Shown in pieces: positions 44,535 to 54,343 of a DNA stretch of 64,000 nt. The notes below the pieces were generated by a model that saw only the letters and a list, made by a program, of their open reading frames with translations, was not told the DNA's origin and did no database searches. Origin of the DNA: CAZLMG01 sp964560765 (GTDB lineage Bacteria; Bdellovibrionota_B; Oligoflexia; Oligoflexales; CAZLMG01). The translations under genes and the position numbers were made by a program. Every line of letters starts with the position of its first letter. Positions within the stretch are counted from its first letter, which is position 1. Location of the stretch: assembly GCA_964560765.1 (NCBI GenBank), contig CAZLMG010000022.1, positions 3,163 to 67,162 of the forward strand, in the 5' to 3' direction.

Positions 44535-45203
44535 ATGAGTCTCGCCCCGTTACAGCGTCCCGTTGCTGTCCTGTTTGATTTCGATGGTGTCGTCGTCGAT
44601 AGCGCTCCAGTGCATGTCGATGCCTGGGATGCGACGTCTCTCGATGTTTTGGGTCGGCGACTCGATGATAATTTGCGAGCGCGCATTTTAGGACATAACT
44701 CCTTTGCCATCGCGCGCATGATATGTGGCCGCGATGATCAAAAGCTCATTGCTGAACTCGTCGAGCGCAAGCGCCGAGAGTTGGAGACGGCCGTGTCAGC
44801 AATGCCCGTGATTCCCGGTGTTCGTGAGTACTTTGCCCGCCTGAACGAACTCAAGATCCCCTTTGGCATTGCTAGCAACTCGCCGCGTGCATTTGTCGCG
44901 GATGCTCTGGCAGCAGTCTCATTGGCGGCATCCGTGGTTCTGGGCTGCGAGGATGCAGCTCGACCCAAGCCCGCACCAGACTTGTACCTAGCATGCGCCA
45001 AGAGGCTTGGGGTCAGTGTCGCTGATCATCGGCAAATTCTTGTGTTCGAAGACAGCACCCATGGACTCGCGGCGGTGAAAGCTGCCGGCATGGTTCCCAT
45101 GGGAATCGCGTCGCAGCATCCGATCGACGAACTGCTTGCCGCCGGTGCATTGGCGGCCTTTCGCGATTTCAGCGAGTTCCTAGTCCAAGCAGGCGCCACT
45201 TAG
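44535..45203 (+). CDS. HAD hydrolase, phosphoglucomutase/phosphatase-like
   Basis: The 222-residue protein is a HAD superfamily hydrolase of the beta-phosphoglucomutase/phosphoglycolate phosphatase type. The nucleophile motif is FDFDGVVVDSAPVH, motif II is IASNSPR, motif III Lys is in RPKPAPDLYL, and motif IV is VFEDSTHGLAAVKAAGM. The helical cap follows motif I. The substrate is unknown. ATG at 44535 was chosen because AAAGGCG precedes it; longer readings lack a better site. It diverges from ggt. Confidence 0.88.
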   Translation: MSLAPLQRPVAVLFDFDGVVVDSAPVHVDAWDATSLDVLGRRLDDNLRARILGHNSFAIARMICGRDDQKLIAELVERKRRELETAVSAMPVIPGVREYFARLNELKIPFGIASNSPRAFVADALAAVSLAASVVLGCEDAARPKPAPDLYLACAKRLGVSVADHRQILVFEDSTHGLAAVKAAGMVPMGIASQHPIDELLAAGALAAFRDFSEFLVQAGAT

Positions 45204-45302
45204 ACGCCATAAGTAACTGAAATTAAATGACTTAATAAGTGGACCTTATGTTCTCGTCAGGGTCAGCCGATGCCATTTCTATAATGAAAGGCGGGGCTTA
45301 CT

Positions 45303-48300
45303 TTGAAATCAGAGCCTGGTGCAATAATCAGTCGATGTCAGACCGCACGCGGAGTGATCGCGTTGGGCGTCGTTGGTGCCTTACTCAGTGGTTGCTCGCT
45401 CATCCTCGGCGATGGTGAGGAACGAACGAACGTTGGATCGGATGGCGGTAATGTCACGATGGATCTCATCGATCAAGATGGGGCCATCATCGGGACGTAC
45501 GTTGCTGGGTCTCGCAAATCGCAAACGATCAGTGGTCAGGACTCTGCAGCGCTGACCATCATGCCTGGCGCCTTTTCGGTGGATACCCAGGTTGGATTGC
45601 GCGCTGCGTCTTCACTAACTGATGAATCGACGCTGGGTGCTGTCGGCATCGACAGCAGCAATGTCCAAAGTGCAGGGGCGCCAATTGAGATTTTTGCCGA
45701 CACAACAGAGTCGCCTGCCGTAGCGATGCAGTTACAGCTGCCGTTGCCGATTCTCGCAAGTTTGCAGGGAGGCAGTGGATACGAAAACTTGGTGATTATT
45801 TACGTGCGACGATTGCCTTTGCTGGGAAAGTTTGAGACTGGAGTCATTCCACGCGCCGACATTTTGATACAAAACGGAGCGGCCATCATCGGCGTCAAGT
45901 ACTTCGGCAAATTTCAGACGGCGATTTTGGTTGAGCCGATTTCAGAGGCTATAGCCGCCGTGACTCAGGGCGAACCGGCACCTGCTGCGGGGACAACGAC
46001 AGAGCAGGCAGCGACCACTACCACAGCAGGTGTGAGCGTCACAATCGCGTCGGCTTTAACGACGGCAAATAGTTCTAATTCGGCTAGTTACGCGCTCACC
46101 GGAACTTGCAGTGAAAATGGTCGATCGGTTTTCGTGATGGCGTCGATCAACGGCACATCCCAAGGCATGCAGGCCACATGTGCGAGTGGTGCATGGGCGG
46201 GTTCACTCGACTTGAGCAGTATGGCTGATGGCAGCTTGGGCGTAACGGCTGACCATCAGAGTGCGTCTGGCGTGTCCGCGACGCAGGCAACGGCAACGCT
46301 GGTTAAGGACGTTTCCGCGCCGACCGCGACGATCAGTGGGACTCCGCTGCCAGTGGCTTATGGTGCCTCCATCACCTCGTATGGGATTTCGGGAACATGC
46401 TCGGACAACGGCAGAGCATTGACCATCGTTGTATCCGATGGATTGGGTAGCGTCACTCGCACCGTGACGTGTACGAGCGGCAGCTGGGCAGCGAATTTTG
46501 ATCTGAGCACACTCAGCGATGGTAGCGTGACAACTTCTATTACCTACCTTGATGCGGCCGGCAATAGTGCCAGCATTTCGCCAGAGACTTTTTTGAAGGG
46601 TATCCAAGTCACGGTAGCGATAGACGCATCGGTGACGCACGTGAATGCCGCCAATGCCGCTGCTTACGCCCTTGTCGGCGATTGCAGTGAAGAGGGCCGT
46701 GCCGTTTCCGTGGCGGCGACGGACTCAACGTCAACGTCCGCGACGATCAGTGTTAATTGTTCAATCTCTCGATGGTCAGCCACCATCAATGTTGCCTCAC
46801 TCACGGATGGGGCAATCACAATCACTGCCGACCATCAGAATGCATCTGCCATTGCCGCGACGCAGGCCAGCATCGTCCGTCAGAAAGACGTTGTGGTTCC
46901 GACAGTAGGTATCAATACCCTGTCGAGTATCAACGTTGCGAATGCGGCATCTTACTCGGTGAGCGGATCGTGTAGTGAAGCATCGCGTACAGTCACCATT
47001 GATTTTTCCGGTTCGATCTCTGGAACCGCAACGTGCAATGGTTCAAGTTGGTCGTTGACGAAGGACGTGTCGGGACTTGCCGATGGTAGCGTTACTGTGA
47101 CCGCAGACTTGTCTGACACCGCTGGTAACGCGGCCGTGCAAGTAAGTGACACGGTGAACAAGGATACGGTTTCTCCGACGATCACAGTGGACACTCTTTC
47201 AACGGCCACGACCTCCAACGTATCATCGTTTTCAGTGAGCGGATCATGCAGTGATAGCGGCGGCAACATCACGATAGATGCCTCGGATTCAATTGCTGGT
47301 TCGATTGCGGCTATCAATACGTCGTGCTTGGTCGGATCTTGGAATGAAAGCATCAATCTATCGTCGCTTGCTGATGGAGTGATTACCATCCTGGTCTCTC
47401 ATTCAGACGCTGTCAATAACACTGGATCCGACTCCGATACTACGACAAAAGATGCAACGGCGCCTTCAGTTACCTTGGTGAGCGCTCCTAGCCAAGCAGC
47501 CATTCATGCGACCGGAAGTGCAACTTTAAACGTAACTTGCAGTGAGACGGGTCAGGCGGCCATCAAGGACCAAACAAGCAGTCACTACGTGTTGCTGGGA
47601 TGGTTCAATGTGACGGGTGGTGACCCCGAACCGGCGACGATAGCGGGGTCAATGCTGGCGGCAGCGCGCAGTTCGGCGGCGCTTGGTGATGGCACCAGCA
47701 CGTTGGCCGTCTACTGTAAAGATGCAGCGGGAAATCTGGGCAGCGCCGACACCAGTCAAGCCATAACCCTAGATACCGTCGCTCCGACCGGATATTCACT
47801 TAGCATCGATGGTGCTGCCGAGACGAATTCTCCAACGGTGAATTTGACCATTAGCGGTGGTGATGCTGCGCAAATGTATATCACCAATACATCCGGGTGC
47901 ACCGCGGACGGAACCTGGGAACCGATAGCTCCTTCTAAGTCTGCCTGGTCCCTCGCTGGTGCGAATAGCACCCAGTATATCTATGCCAAGTTTCGGGATG
48001 TTGCTGGCAATGAGACCAGCTGCATTTCTGATAGTGTGCTGCATGACAATGTCGCACCAAGTTTGGCGAGTGTCAGCTTGGTAGGCACCTATGGGTCGAG
48101 CGCAAGTGCGTCACCGTCGGCGAGCTGGACTTCTGCATCTGCAAATGGCGGCACGCTGAGTCACTATGAAGTGTCGGTGGGTACCAGCGCTGGGGGCACT
48201 GAGATGTTGGATTGGACCGGCATTGGCAACGTGCAGACCGCGACGGCCAGTGGACTGGCTCTTACCTCTGGAAATACGTACCATTTTAATTTGCGTGCCG

Positions 48301-49880
48301 TAGATGTAGCCGGGAATGTCTCGTCGATCGTGAGCGATTCGTGGATTGTGGATGCGGTCCCCCCAGCGGCGCCCTCGCAAGTTTGGATCAGTCGCGATGG
48401 ATTTGGCCCGGCAACAGCAATCAGTGGCGTTGATGATGATGAGGATCTCTATGTACAGTGGAATTCAGCGTCAGATGTGACATCAGGTATTGAGAGCTAT
48501 ACTTTGTTTGCGTATCCCGAAGCGAGTTGCGGAGGCACACCGACGACTGTTTCCGGGCTCTCAGTAACTGAGCATCTCTTCAACGGTGCTTTTGGTTCGA
48601 CGTACTCTTTTCGGGTGAGGGCTTTCGATAATGCCGGTCTGATTGCGGATTCCCCGTGCTCGTCGAACTCTATGGTTTTGCAATCGCGGGTTCGCGGGAC
48701 GATCGACGCGAGTTTTCATAACAACATAGCCTTTGTTCACAACTTTGGGGGTGGTCCGGCACATGCGCTGGATGTCGTCGCACTGCCCAACGGCGAAGTC
48801 GTCGTCGTGGGTTTTGCTACGGAAGGTGGCTACAAGGCAGGTAAAGTTCTGAAATTGAATCGCGATGGCCTGCCCGTGCCCGGTTTTGGAATAGGAGGAT
48901 TCGAAACAATCTCGCTGGGTGGACACACCGTGGTGCGCTCTGTAGCCTATTCGGACGCGGACGACACCATCGTCGTGGCAGGAACAAATAACTTGAGCAC
49001 CATCGGTGCTGACATTTTTGTGGTTAAGTTGAATCCGAACACTGGCGCTATCTATGGCGGCTTTAACGGCGGATCTCCCCAGTTTATCAACGTGGCTTCG
49101 AATGCGGACGAAGCGACGGGGATAGCTGTCGATAACTCTGGCTACATCTTCGTGTCGGGCAATCGCTCCAATGGCACGACAACGGATGGTGTCCTCGCCT
49201 GGTTAAATGCAGATGGCTCCATGCGCGCCGATATCGGTGGCGCTACAGGTTTGATTACCGTGGGTTCGAGTGGTGATTATCGACTGCATGCAGTCGCCGC
49301 TGATTCGAGCGGGCGTGTGATCGTGGCTGGGGGAAAGTTTGCGAGCGGTGGATTTGATACTGTCATACGGGCGTATTTGCCGGATGGTTCCCTTGATGCT
49401 TCATATAACGGAAACGGTGAAAAGGTGCATTCATTTGCCACCTCCTCGATAGACGACCAGTGCCGGGCCTTGGCAGTCCATAGCTCGGATGCGGTTGCGT
49501 GCGTTGGGGATAGATCAGCTAGCAGCTGGGTAGCGCTACAAGTGGATTCAACTGGATCCTCTGATCTTGGATTTAACTCTTCTGGCAATCTGCAGCTGAA
49601 TGCGTCAGGACCAACGTCGGTTGCACACGATGTGGTGCTTGATAGCCTAGGCAACAAGAGTGTCGTCGTCGGCTCATGGTATGCTGGTGGGCCATTGGCA
49701 CGCATACAGGTCTTGAATGCTGATGGAACTAGCGATGTTAGCTTCAATTATCTGTCATCTCTTGGTGATGAGGACGCCCTTTTTGGCGTCACCATCGATT
49801 CCGATAACCGCGTGTTTGCGGTTGGTAAGCGCCTCGATGGCGGCGCGGACTCATGGCTACTGATGCGGCTGCATCAGTAA
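45303..49880 (+). CDS. Giant Ig-like/delta-60-repeat lipoprotein
   Basis: The 1525-residue product has a signal peptide with the lipobox LLSGC near residue 31, so it should be anchored and surface- or periplasm-facing. After a ~210-residue N-terminal domain, Ig-like units of about 90-100 residues run from about 243 to 1120; most carry a conserved Cys pair (as in SGSCSE and ATC with GSW) and a DGSVTVTADH-like phrase. The units near 917-1120 resemble fibronectin type III. The C-terminal ~395 residues form a delta-60 beta-propeller (IDASFHN, NGEVVVVGF, GRVIVAGGKF, DGSLDASYNGNG). Adhesion or matrix binding is likely. The start is a TTG with GCGGGG upstream. Confidence 0.85.
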   Translation: MKSEPGAIISRCQTARGVIALGVVGALLSGCSLILGDGEERTNVGSDGGNVTMDLIDQDGAIIGTYVAGSRKSQTISGQDSAALTIMPGAFSVDTQVGLRAASSLTDESTLGAVGIDSSNVQSAGAPIEIFADTTESPAVAMQLQLPLPILASLQGGSGYENLVIIYVRRLPLLGKFETGVIPRADILIQNGAAIIGVKYFGKFQTAILVEPISEAIAAVTQGEPAPAAGTTTEQAATTTTAGVSVTIASALTTANSSNSASYALTGTCSENGRSVFVMASINGTSQGMQATCASGAWAGSLDLSSMADGSLGVTADHQSASGVSATQATATLVKDVSAPTATISGTPLPVAYGASITSYGISGTCSDNGRALTIVVSDGLGSVTRTVTCTSGSWAANFDLSTLSDGSVTTSITYLDAAGNSASISPETFLKGIQVTVAIDASVTHVNAANAAAYALVGDCSEEGRAVSVAATDSTSTSATISVNCSISRWSATINVASLTDGAITITADHQNASAIAATQASIVRQKDVVVPTVGINTLSSINVANAASYSVSGSCSEASRTVTIDFSGSISGTATCNGSSWSLTKDVSGLADGSVTVTADLSDTAGNAAVQVSDTVNKDTVSPTITVDTLSTATTSNVSSFSVSGSCSDSGGNITIDASDSIAGSIAAINTSCLVGSWNESINLSSLADGVITILVSHSDAVNNTGSDSDTTTKDATAPSVTLVSAPSQAAIHATGSATLNVTCSETGQAAIKDQTSSHYVLLGWFNVTGGDPEPATIAGSMLAAARSSAALGDGTSTLAVYCKDAAGNLGSADTSQAITLDTVAPTGYSLSIDGAAETNSPTVNLTISGGDAAQMYITNTSGCTADGTWEPIAPSKSAWSLAGANSTQYIYAKFRDVAGNETSCISDSVLHDNVAPSLASVSLVGTYGSSASASPSASWTSASANGGTLSHYEVSVGTSAGGTEMLDWTGIGNVQTATASGLALTSGNTYHFNLRAVDVAGNVSSIVSDSWIVDAVPPAAPSQVWISRDGFGPATAISGVDDDEDLYVQWNSASDVTSGIESYTLFAYPEASCGGTPTTVSGLSVTEHLFNGAFGSTYSFRVRAFDNAGLIADSPCSSNSMVLQSRVRGTIDASFHNNIAFVHNFGGGPAHALDVVALPNGEVVVVGFATEGGYKAGKVLKLNRDGLPVPGFGIGGFETISLGGHTVVRSVAYSDADDTIVVAGTNNLSTIGADIFVVKLNPNTGAIYGGFNGGSPQFINVASNADEATGIAVDNSGYIFVSGNRSNGTTTDGVLAWLNADGSMRADIGGATGLITVGSSGDYRLHAVAADSSGRVIVAGGKFASGGFDTVIRAYLPDGSLDASYNGNGEKVHSFATSSIDDQCRALAVHSSDAVACVGDRSASSWVALQVDSTGSSDLGFNSSGNLQLNASGPTSVAHDVVLDSLGNKSVVVGSWYAGGPLARIQVLNADGTSDVSFNYLSSLGDEDALFGVTIDSDNRVFAVGKRLDGGADSWLLMRLHQ

Positions 49881-50887
49881 ATCATAGTCATAGTGAGCTG
49901 CTGACGCGCATAATTGGCGATAGCCATGTGATCCTGATATGTCTGGAAATCTACAGACAGGCGGGCCGCAAATTGTTGCAGCCAACGTTCCGCTCCCGAT
50001 CCAAACCCAATCGTTCCGAAAGCGCCGACGTTCGAGCCTGAATCATCCGACAACTGGCAGCGGGGTAGCCAGTGTTCGTAATGATGGCGAATAGCTTCCG
50101 CCGAATTGGAAAAATATTTTTCCAGGCGGGGTCCCAGGTGCTTGATTAGCGGTCGATGTTGACTGACCCAGGTGCAGGCAGTTAAGGGAGCGGCCACTTG
50201 CAGCGCCTGCGGTAGTTTTTTGCTGCCTTCCAGCATCGTGCTGAAACTCAGCAACGCAAAATGATGAAGTGAAGCCTTAATGCCAGTTTCATCTCCTAGC
50301 TTCAAACCGTGCCAGGTTTGCAGCTGCTCGTGCAACAGAAACGCATGGCCTTGAAAATCAGCACGTAGGCTCGTCAGCAGCACGTGCACAATGCTGTCGC
50401 CAAATTCCACTGCCTTTGGCTCGCCGGCAGGAAACTGACCGACGTACTGCAGAGTCAATGCCCGAATATTATCCGCAGCATCGATGGGGATGCCATCGTC
50501 CCACGCCAGAGCGGTGAGGTTGTTGGTAGCGCCAAAGTCTTGCAGAGCTGCAAAATCCTGCTCTAAGTCTGAAGTCATTCGTTCACTACTGGTGCTCTCA
50601 GCTTGCGCCGTGGTCAGTTTGCCGAGCCGCGGATATAGCGCCTTCAGGGCTTCGAGGCTGGGGAGATTTCCAGGTGTAATTTGCAGTAGCTGCGTATTAC
50701 TAACCGGGCGCTGTAACAGCTGATCAAAATCTGGCCAGCGATTTTGGCGATACTGTCTCGCCAAATCATCGGCGTTGGAGGTCTGCTGGATGAGCTGAGT
50801 TACCGATGAGTGGCCATACGCCCAAAATAAGGCGACTGCTAGGATAAACGCTAAGGTACTGATGATGAGGTTCCGACGCTTTGCCAA
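49874..50887 (-). CDS. Single-pass membrane protein of unknown function
   Basis: The ~337-residue product has one N-terminal transmembrane helix (LIISTLAFILAVALFWAY) and a large, mostly helical soluble part of unknown fold that ends shortly after QLTMTMIY. No motif is recognised. The start is uncertain: a TTG at 50887 has GGGAG upstream, and another TTG at 50917 would add ten residues. It converges on the Ig-like giant gene, overlapping by seven bases. Confidence 0.65.
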   Translation of the reverse strand: MAKRRNLIISTLAFILAVALFWAYGHSSVTQLIQQTSNADDLARQYRQNRWPDFDQLLQRPVSNTQLLQITPGNLPSLEALKALYPRLGKLTTAQAESTSSERMTSDLEQDFAALQDFGATNNLTALAWDDGIPIDAADNIRALTLQYVGQFPAGEPKAVEFGDSIVHVLLTSLRADFQGHAFLLHEQLQTWHGLKLGDETGIKASLHHFALLSFSTMLEGSKKLPQALQVAAPLTACTWVSQHRPLIKHLGPRLEKYFSNSAEAIRHHYEHWLPRCQLSDDSGSNVGAFGTIGFGSGAERWLQQFAARLSVDFQTYQDHMAIANYARQQLTMTMIY

Positions 50888-50953
50888 AGATGGGGTCTCC
50901 CACGTTGAGGCATACAAGTCAGTGTGGACTCTAACAGCTTTCTGAAGGTGACG

Positions 50954-51298
50954 CTAGCGAGGCTGCATCAGACTAACCGCGACACCAGCAATGATCAGTG
51001 CGAAGGCGGCATGATCGTATGCGGTCGGTCGCTCCTTCAGGTATAGCAAGCTGAAAACGGCAAAAACAGCAAAAGTAATGACCTCTTGCAATACTTTTAG
51101 CTGTGGTGCGGTCAAGGTGCCGTGTCCGATCCGATTGGCAGGAACTTGCAAACAGTATTCAAAAAATGCGATGGCCCACGAGACCAAGATCACTATCCAC
51201 AGTGGGCGATCCTTAAAGCGAAGGTGGCCGTACCAAGCAAACGTCATGAATACGTTGCTGGCAATCAGTAACAGCACAGTTTTCATGGTGACAGACAT
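50954..51298 (-). CDS. DMT/DUF486 family small membrane protein
   Basis: The 114-residue product has four hydrophobic segments and matches the DUF486 family of the drug/metabolite transporter type. Diagnostic phrases are TVLLLIASNVFMTFAWYGHL, WAIAFFEYCLQVPANRIGHG and LKVLQEVITFAVFAVFSLLYL. Function is unknown. A second ATG four codons later is possible. It is 38 bases ahead of the secB gene's end on the same strand. Confidence 0.88.
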   Translation of the reverse strand: MSVTMKTVLLLIASNVFMTFAWYGHLRFKDRPLWIVILVSWAIAFFEYCLQVPANRIGHGTLTAPQLKVLQEVITFAVFAVFSLLYLKERPTAYDHAAFALIIAGVAVSLMQPR

Positions 51299-51335
51299 CG
51301 ATTAATCTCGCTGACTTCAGTGTTGGAAGTCGCAA

Positions 51336-51779
51336 TTAGTGGGCTTCCTCGTCCCTTTGCTGGCTTTGCCGCCAAAGCTGCTCAAAATTGATTGGCGCCA
51401 GCATGAGCCCGGGGAATGTTCCCAGATTGAGGAGATTGTCGATCGCGGTGCGCGCGTAGGGAAAAAGTGTCGAAGGACACACGACACCTAACGCGTGTGA
51501 CAGCTCCTGATCGCTCAAACCCTCTGCGATGAAGATACCAGCTTGCTCAAGTTCAGCAATGAATACGGTTGTATCGTTTTCTTTTGAGCGGGCCTCTAAA
51601 GTAATTTCCAAAATGACTTCGTAATATGCCGCTTCAAGCTGACGAGCCCGCGTGCTGACGTCGATCTTTAGTTCTGGCTGAACTTGTGCTCGAAAGATTC
51701 CCGGCGCAGCAGGGGACTCAAATGATAGGTCTCGGACATAGATGCGCTGAATAGCCAGGTGTTTTTGTGGCGTGGACAT
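51336..51779 (-). CDS. secB: Protein-export chaperone SecB
   Basis: The 147-residue product is the SecB chaperone, which keeps secreted proteins unfolded and delivers them to SecA. It begins MSTPQKHLAIQRIYVRDLSFESP, then VQPELKIDVSTRA, YEVILEITLEA, and ends with the conserved ARTAIDNLLNLGTFPGLMLAPINF. GGAGGAG lies before ATG at 51779, which rules out the longer reading. SecB fits the many exported lipoproteins here and supports a Gram-negative host. Confidence 0.95.
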   Translation of the reverse strand: MSTPQKHLAIQRIYVRDLSFESPAAPGIFRAQVQPELKIDVSTRARQLEAAYYEVILEITLEARSKENDTTVFIAELEQAGIFIAEGLSDQELSHALGVVCPSTLFPYARTAIDNLLNLGTFPGLMLAPINFEQLWRQSQQRDEEAH

Positions 51780-51829
51780 TAAGGCTCCTCCTCTTGCTTG
51801 ATCATGCCCTGAATTCGTAACATGGGGAC

Positions 51830-52780
51830 TTATTCTTGGGAAGGCGCAAGTATCTCTGCGTTCGAGGATGGTTCCAATTCGCCGGAGGAGTTGAGTGTGG
51901 CTGTCGCCGGTCGGCACGATGGCAGTGCGACTCCTAGAGCCATAGCCACGAGCCACGAGCCAAAGGCCGCCCTTCGCAGTCCTGATTTCGTCCATCCGAC
52001 AGCCAATTGATGGCGAAATTTCCATGTGGATCGAGGTGGGCGTATGGACTCCAGCAGTCGTACCATGGCTTCGCCATCAAGGGCCTGCATCCCCATGCGA
52101 ATGAAAGCTGGATGCTCGCGAGCCCAAACTATGCGCACGGGAACTTCCGTGGTACCCGCCGCAGATCGATAGCGAACCGTGAGAGCCGAAGATCGCTGCT
52201 GGGTTCGCAGATCTTTTGGCAACGACTCAGCGGCAATGATGATCCCCATTCCTGTCAGAGAGCAATCCTCCATGAGCACGGATGCCACCATCTTCTGACC
52301 CAAATACAGATCTAAGCGGGCGTTCAGCGCTAAGCGCGGCGAGGCCCGCCAGCGCCGGCCACTTCGCGACAGGAGCGGATAGAGAAAATCACGGTTGGCG
52401 AGTGCGATTCCAAAAAGTGACCCAACGGCCAGCAGAACCACCCGCGTTAGTTGCAGCGAGAGAGGCAGCCCTGTCGGGTTCAAGAGTGTGTGCGTGAGGA
52501 GTGCAACGCACTCCAACAGGAAGAATGGTAAAACCACATAGGAACGTTTGATGATTGCGATGCTCAGTAAGATGGGCAAAATGAAATGCGCCGCAGCATT
52601 CACAAATCCGATGAGCAGACCGTGGTCTGCCGCTAATACGTGCGGCAATGGCATCACCAAGAGAGACCAAACGGGCAGAGCTCCAAAAAATAGCAAACAT
52701 AAGCGCGCCTGAATCGGCATGTCGGTAAAAAGAGAATTGGAGTTGGTTTGTTCCATAAACCGCAGCCCAGAATTTTTCAT
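51830..52780 (-). CDS. Membrane protein with PilZ domain
   Basis: The 316-residue product has about four hydrophobic segments in its N-terminal 135 residues, then a PilZ domain. The PilZ c-di-GMP-binding motifs are RASPR (RxxxR) at about 145-149 and DCSLTG (D/NxSxxG) about 30 residues on. A further hydrophobic segment near the C-terminus ends in LPSC. It may sense c-di-GMP at the membrane. The start at 52780 is preferred over ATG at 52756, though neither has a clear ribosome binding site. Confidence 0.8.
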   Translation of the reverse strand: MKNSGLRFMEQTNSNSLFTDMPIQARLCLLFFGALPVWSLLVMPLPHVLAADHGLLIGFVNAAAHFILPILLSIAIIKRSYVVLPFFLLECVALLTHTLLNPTGLPLSLQLTRVVLLAVGSLFGIALANRDFLYPLLSRSGRRWRASPRLALNARLDLYLGQKMVASVLMEDCSLTGMGIIIAAESLPKDLRTQQRSSALTVRYRSAAGTTEVPVRIVWAREHPAFIRMGMQALDGEAMVRLLESIRPPRSTWKFRHQLAVGWTKSGLRRAAFGSWLVAMALGVALPSCRPATATLNSSGELEPSSNAEILAPSQE

Positions 52781-52934
52781 TACTTAGGAACGTATCGGCT
52801 CGATGGGTAAGAACATTGAGGGAATCTCGTAACGTACGAAAACGATTGCGAGCGGTAAGACAAACGACCGTTCTGACTATTAACCCTGATAATACTTTGT
52901 AAGGGCGGCGTAAATCCTGGTAATTTATAGGGCC

Positions 52935-52965
52935 TTCGACTTTCCAGATATTCTGGGCCATCGAA
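52935..52965 (+). promoter_or_regulatory. Compound inverted repeat in leader of the beta-CASP gene
   Basis: An outer TTCGA/TCGAA pair (52935-52939, 52961-52965) encloses an inner CCAGA/TCTGG pair (52944-52948, 52952-52956) with a three-base loop and matched four-base internal loops. It lies 22 bases before the ATG of a nuclease-family gene. Confidence 0.4.
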
Positions 52966-52987
52966 AAATAGTAAGGATATCAGACAT

Positions 52988-54343
52988 ATGAGAGTCAAGT
53001 TTTTGGGGGGAGTGGGGACGGTAACCGGATCGAAGTACTTGGTGACGACAGATGCGACCTCGGTTTTGGTCGATTGTGGTCTTTTTCAGGGCTTGAAGGA
53101 ACTTCGATTGCAGAACTGGGAGCCGTTACCTGTCAAAGTCGAAGATCTTGATGCCGTGCTGTTAACCCACGCGCACATTGATCATAGCGGTTTTATCCCA
53201 GTTCTCGTTCGCTCAGGATATCGCGGACGCATTTTTGCTACCAAGCCGACGCGAGCACTTTGCGAAATTCTTTTGCCAGATTGTGGTCGCATCCACGAAG
53301 AGGATGCGTTGTACGCAAACAAGAAGGGATTTTCCAAGCATCGACCGGCGTTGCCTTTGTATACGGAGACAGATGCCAAGGTTTCGCTGCCTCGATTTGC
53401 CGACATCAATGTCGGCGAATGGTTTAAGGTTGGTGACCTGCGCGTGCGCTATGATTCAGCCGGTCATATCCTAGGTGCATGCCATATCACGGTCGAGCAC
53501 AAAGGTGTGCGCGTCACTTTTTCTGGGGATGTGGGACGCTATGATGATCTGCTGGAAGAGCCACCATCAAACCTCGAGGGTGCTTCCTATGTGGTCATGG
53601 AGTCAACCTATGGTAACCGCTTGCACCCAGAGCTAGACCCGGTACACGCCCTGGCTGCAATCGTCGAAGAGACGTCGCGCCGAGGTGGAATGGTATTGAT
53701 TCCCGCTTTTGCAGTCGGCCGAGCGCAAACGATAATGTATGCGCTGCATCTTGCATTTCAGCAGCAGCTCTGCAAGCGAGTGCCCGTATTTGTCAATAGT
53801 CCGATGGCTTCGCAAGTGACGCGTTTGTATCAGGAGTACGTCGACTGGCATCGTTTGACTGCCGAGGTTTGCCAAGAGGTTTGCGGTGGCATAACGTTCA
53901 TTGCCTCGGTTGAGGAGTCGCGGAAGCTTAATGAGCGCACGGGACCCATGGTGATCATTTCGGCAAGTGGGATGATGACTGGTGGACGTGTGTTGCATCA
54001 TCTCAAGCAATTCGGTCCTAACGAAAAGAATACGATCTTGCTTGCTGGATTTCAGGCGGCCGGGACTCGCGGAGCTGCTCTTGCTGCGGGTGCTGATAAG
54101 ATAAAAGTTCATGGCGAGTATGTCCCCATTCGCGCTCAGGTCAAGCAACTGGACGTGCTTTCAGCGCATGCCGATCAACAGGGACTGCTGCGCTGGTTGC
54201 GCGGGCAAAGGCAGATTCCCAAGACTGTATTTTTAACCCATGGAGAGCCGGCAGCTGCCGATGATTTACGCCGGCGCATCACGGAGGATCTTGGGGTTCC
54301 AGTTCGAATTCCGCATGCGGGAAGTGAATTTGACCTTGTATAA
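52988..54343 (+). CDS. Beta-CASP metallo-hydrolase, CPSF/RNA-processing type
   Basis: The 451-residue enzyme combines a metallo-beta-lactamase domain with a beta-CASP insertion, as in bacterial CPSF-like exonuclease proteins and RNase J relatives. Metal motifs are LTHAHIDHSG, DSAGHILGACH and FSGDVGR. Beta-CASP motifs include SASGMMTGGRVLHHL, SAHADQQGL and LTHGEPAAADDL. RNA cleavage is the likely activity. Its end overlaps the next gene by 29 bases, which places it in a tight set with tRNA selenation genes. Confidence 0.93.
   Translation: MRVKFLGGVGTVTGSKYLVTTDATSVLVDCGLFQGLKELRLQNWEPLPVKVEDLDAVLLTHAHIDHSGFIPVLVRSGYRGRIFATKPTRALCEILLPDCGRIHEEDALYANKKGFSKHRPALPLYTETDAKVSLPRFADINVGEWFKVGDLRVRYDSAGHILGACHITVEHKGVRVTFSGDVGRYDDLLEEPPSNLEGASYVVMESTYGNRLHPELDPVHALAAIVEETSRRGGMVLIPAFAVGRAQTIMYALHLAFQQQLCKRVPVFVNSPMASQVTRLYQEYVDWHRLTAEVCQEVCGGITFIASVEESRKLNERTGPMVIISASGMMTGGRVLHHLKQFGPNEKNTILLAGFQAAGTRGAALAAGADKIKVHGEYVPIRAQVKQLDVLSAHADQQGLLRWLRGQRQIPKTVFLTHGEPAAADDLRRRITEDLGVPVRIPHAGSEFDLV

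Noticed and set aside
46031..48700. Repeated DNA as a CRISPR or satellite array
   Set aside because: The similarity is at protein level between Ig-like units within one reading frame, with no uniform repeat-spacer pattern.
52860..52985. Promoter for the beta-CASP gene from GATAAT-like sequence
   Set aside because: I could find no matching -35 element at the right distance.
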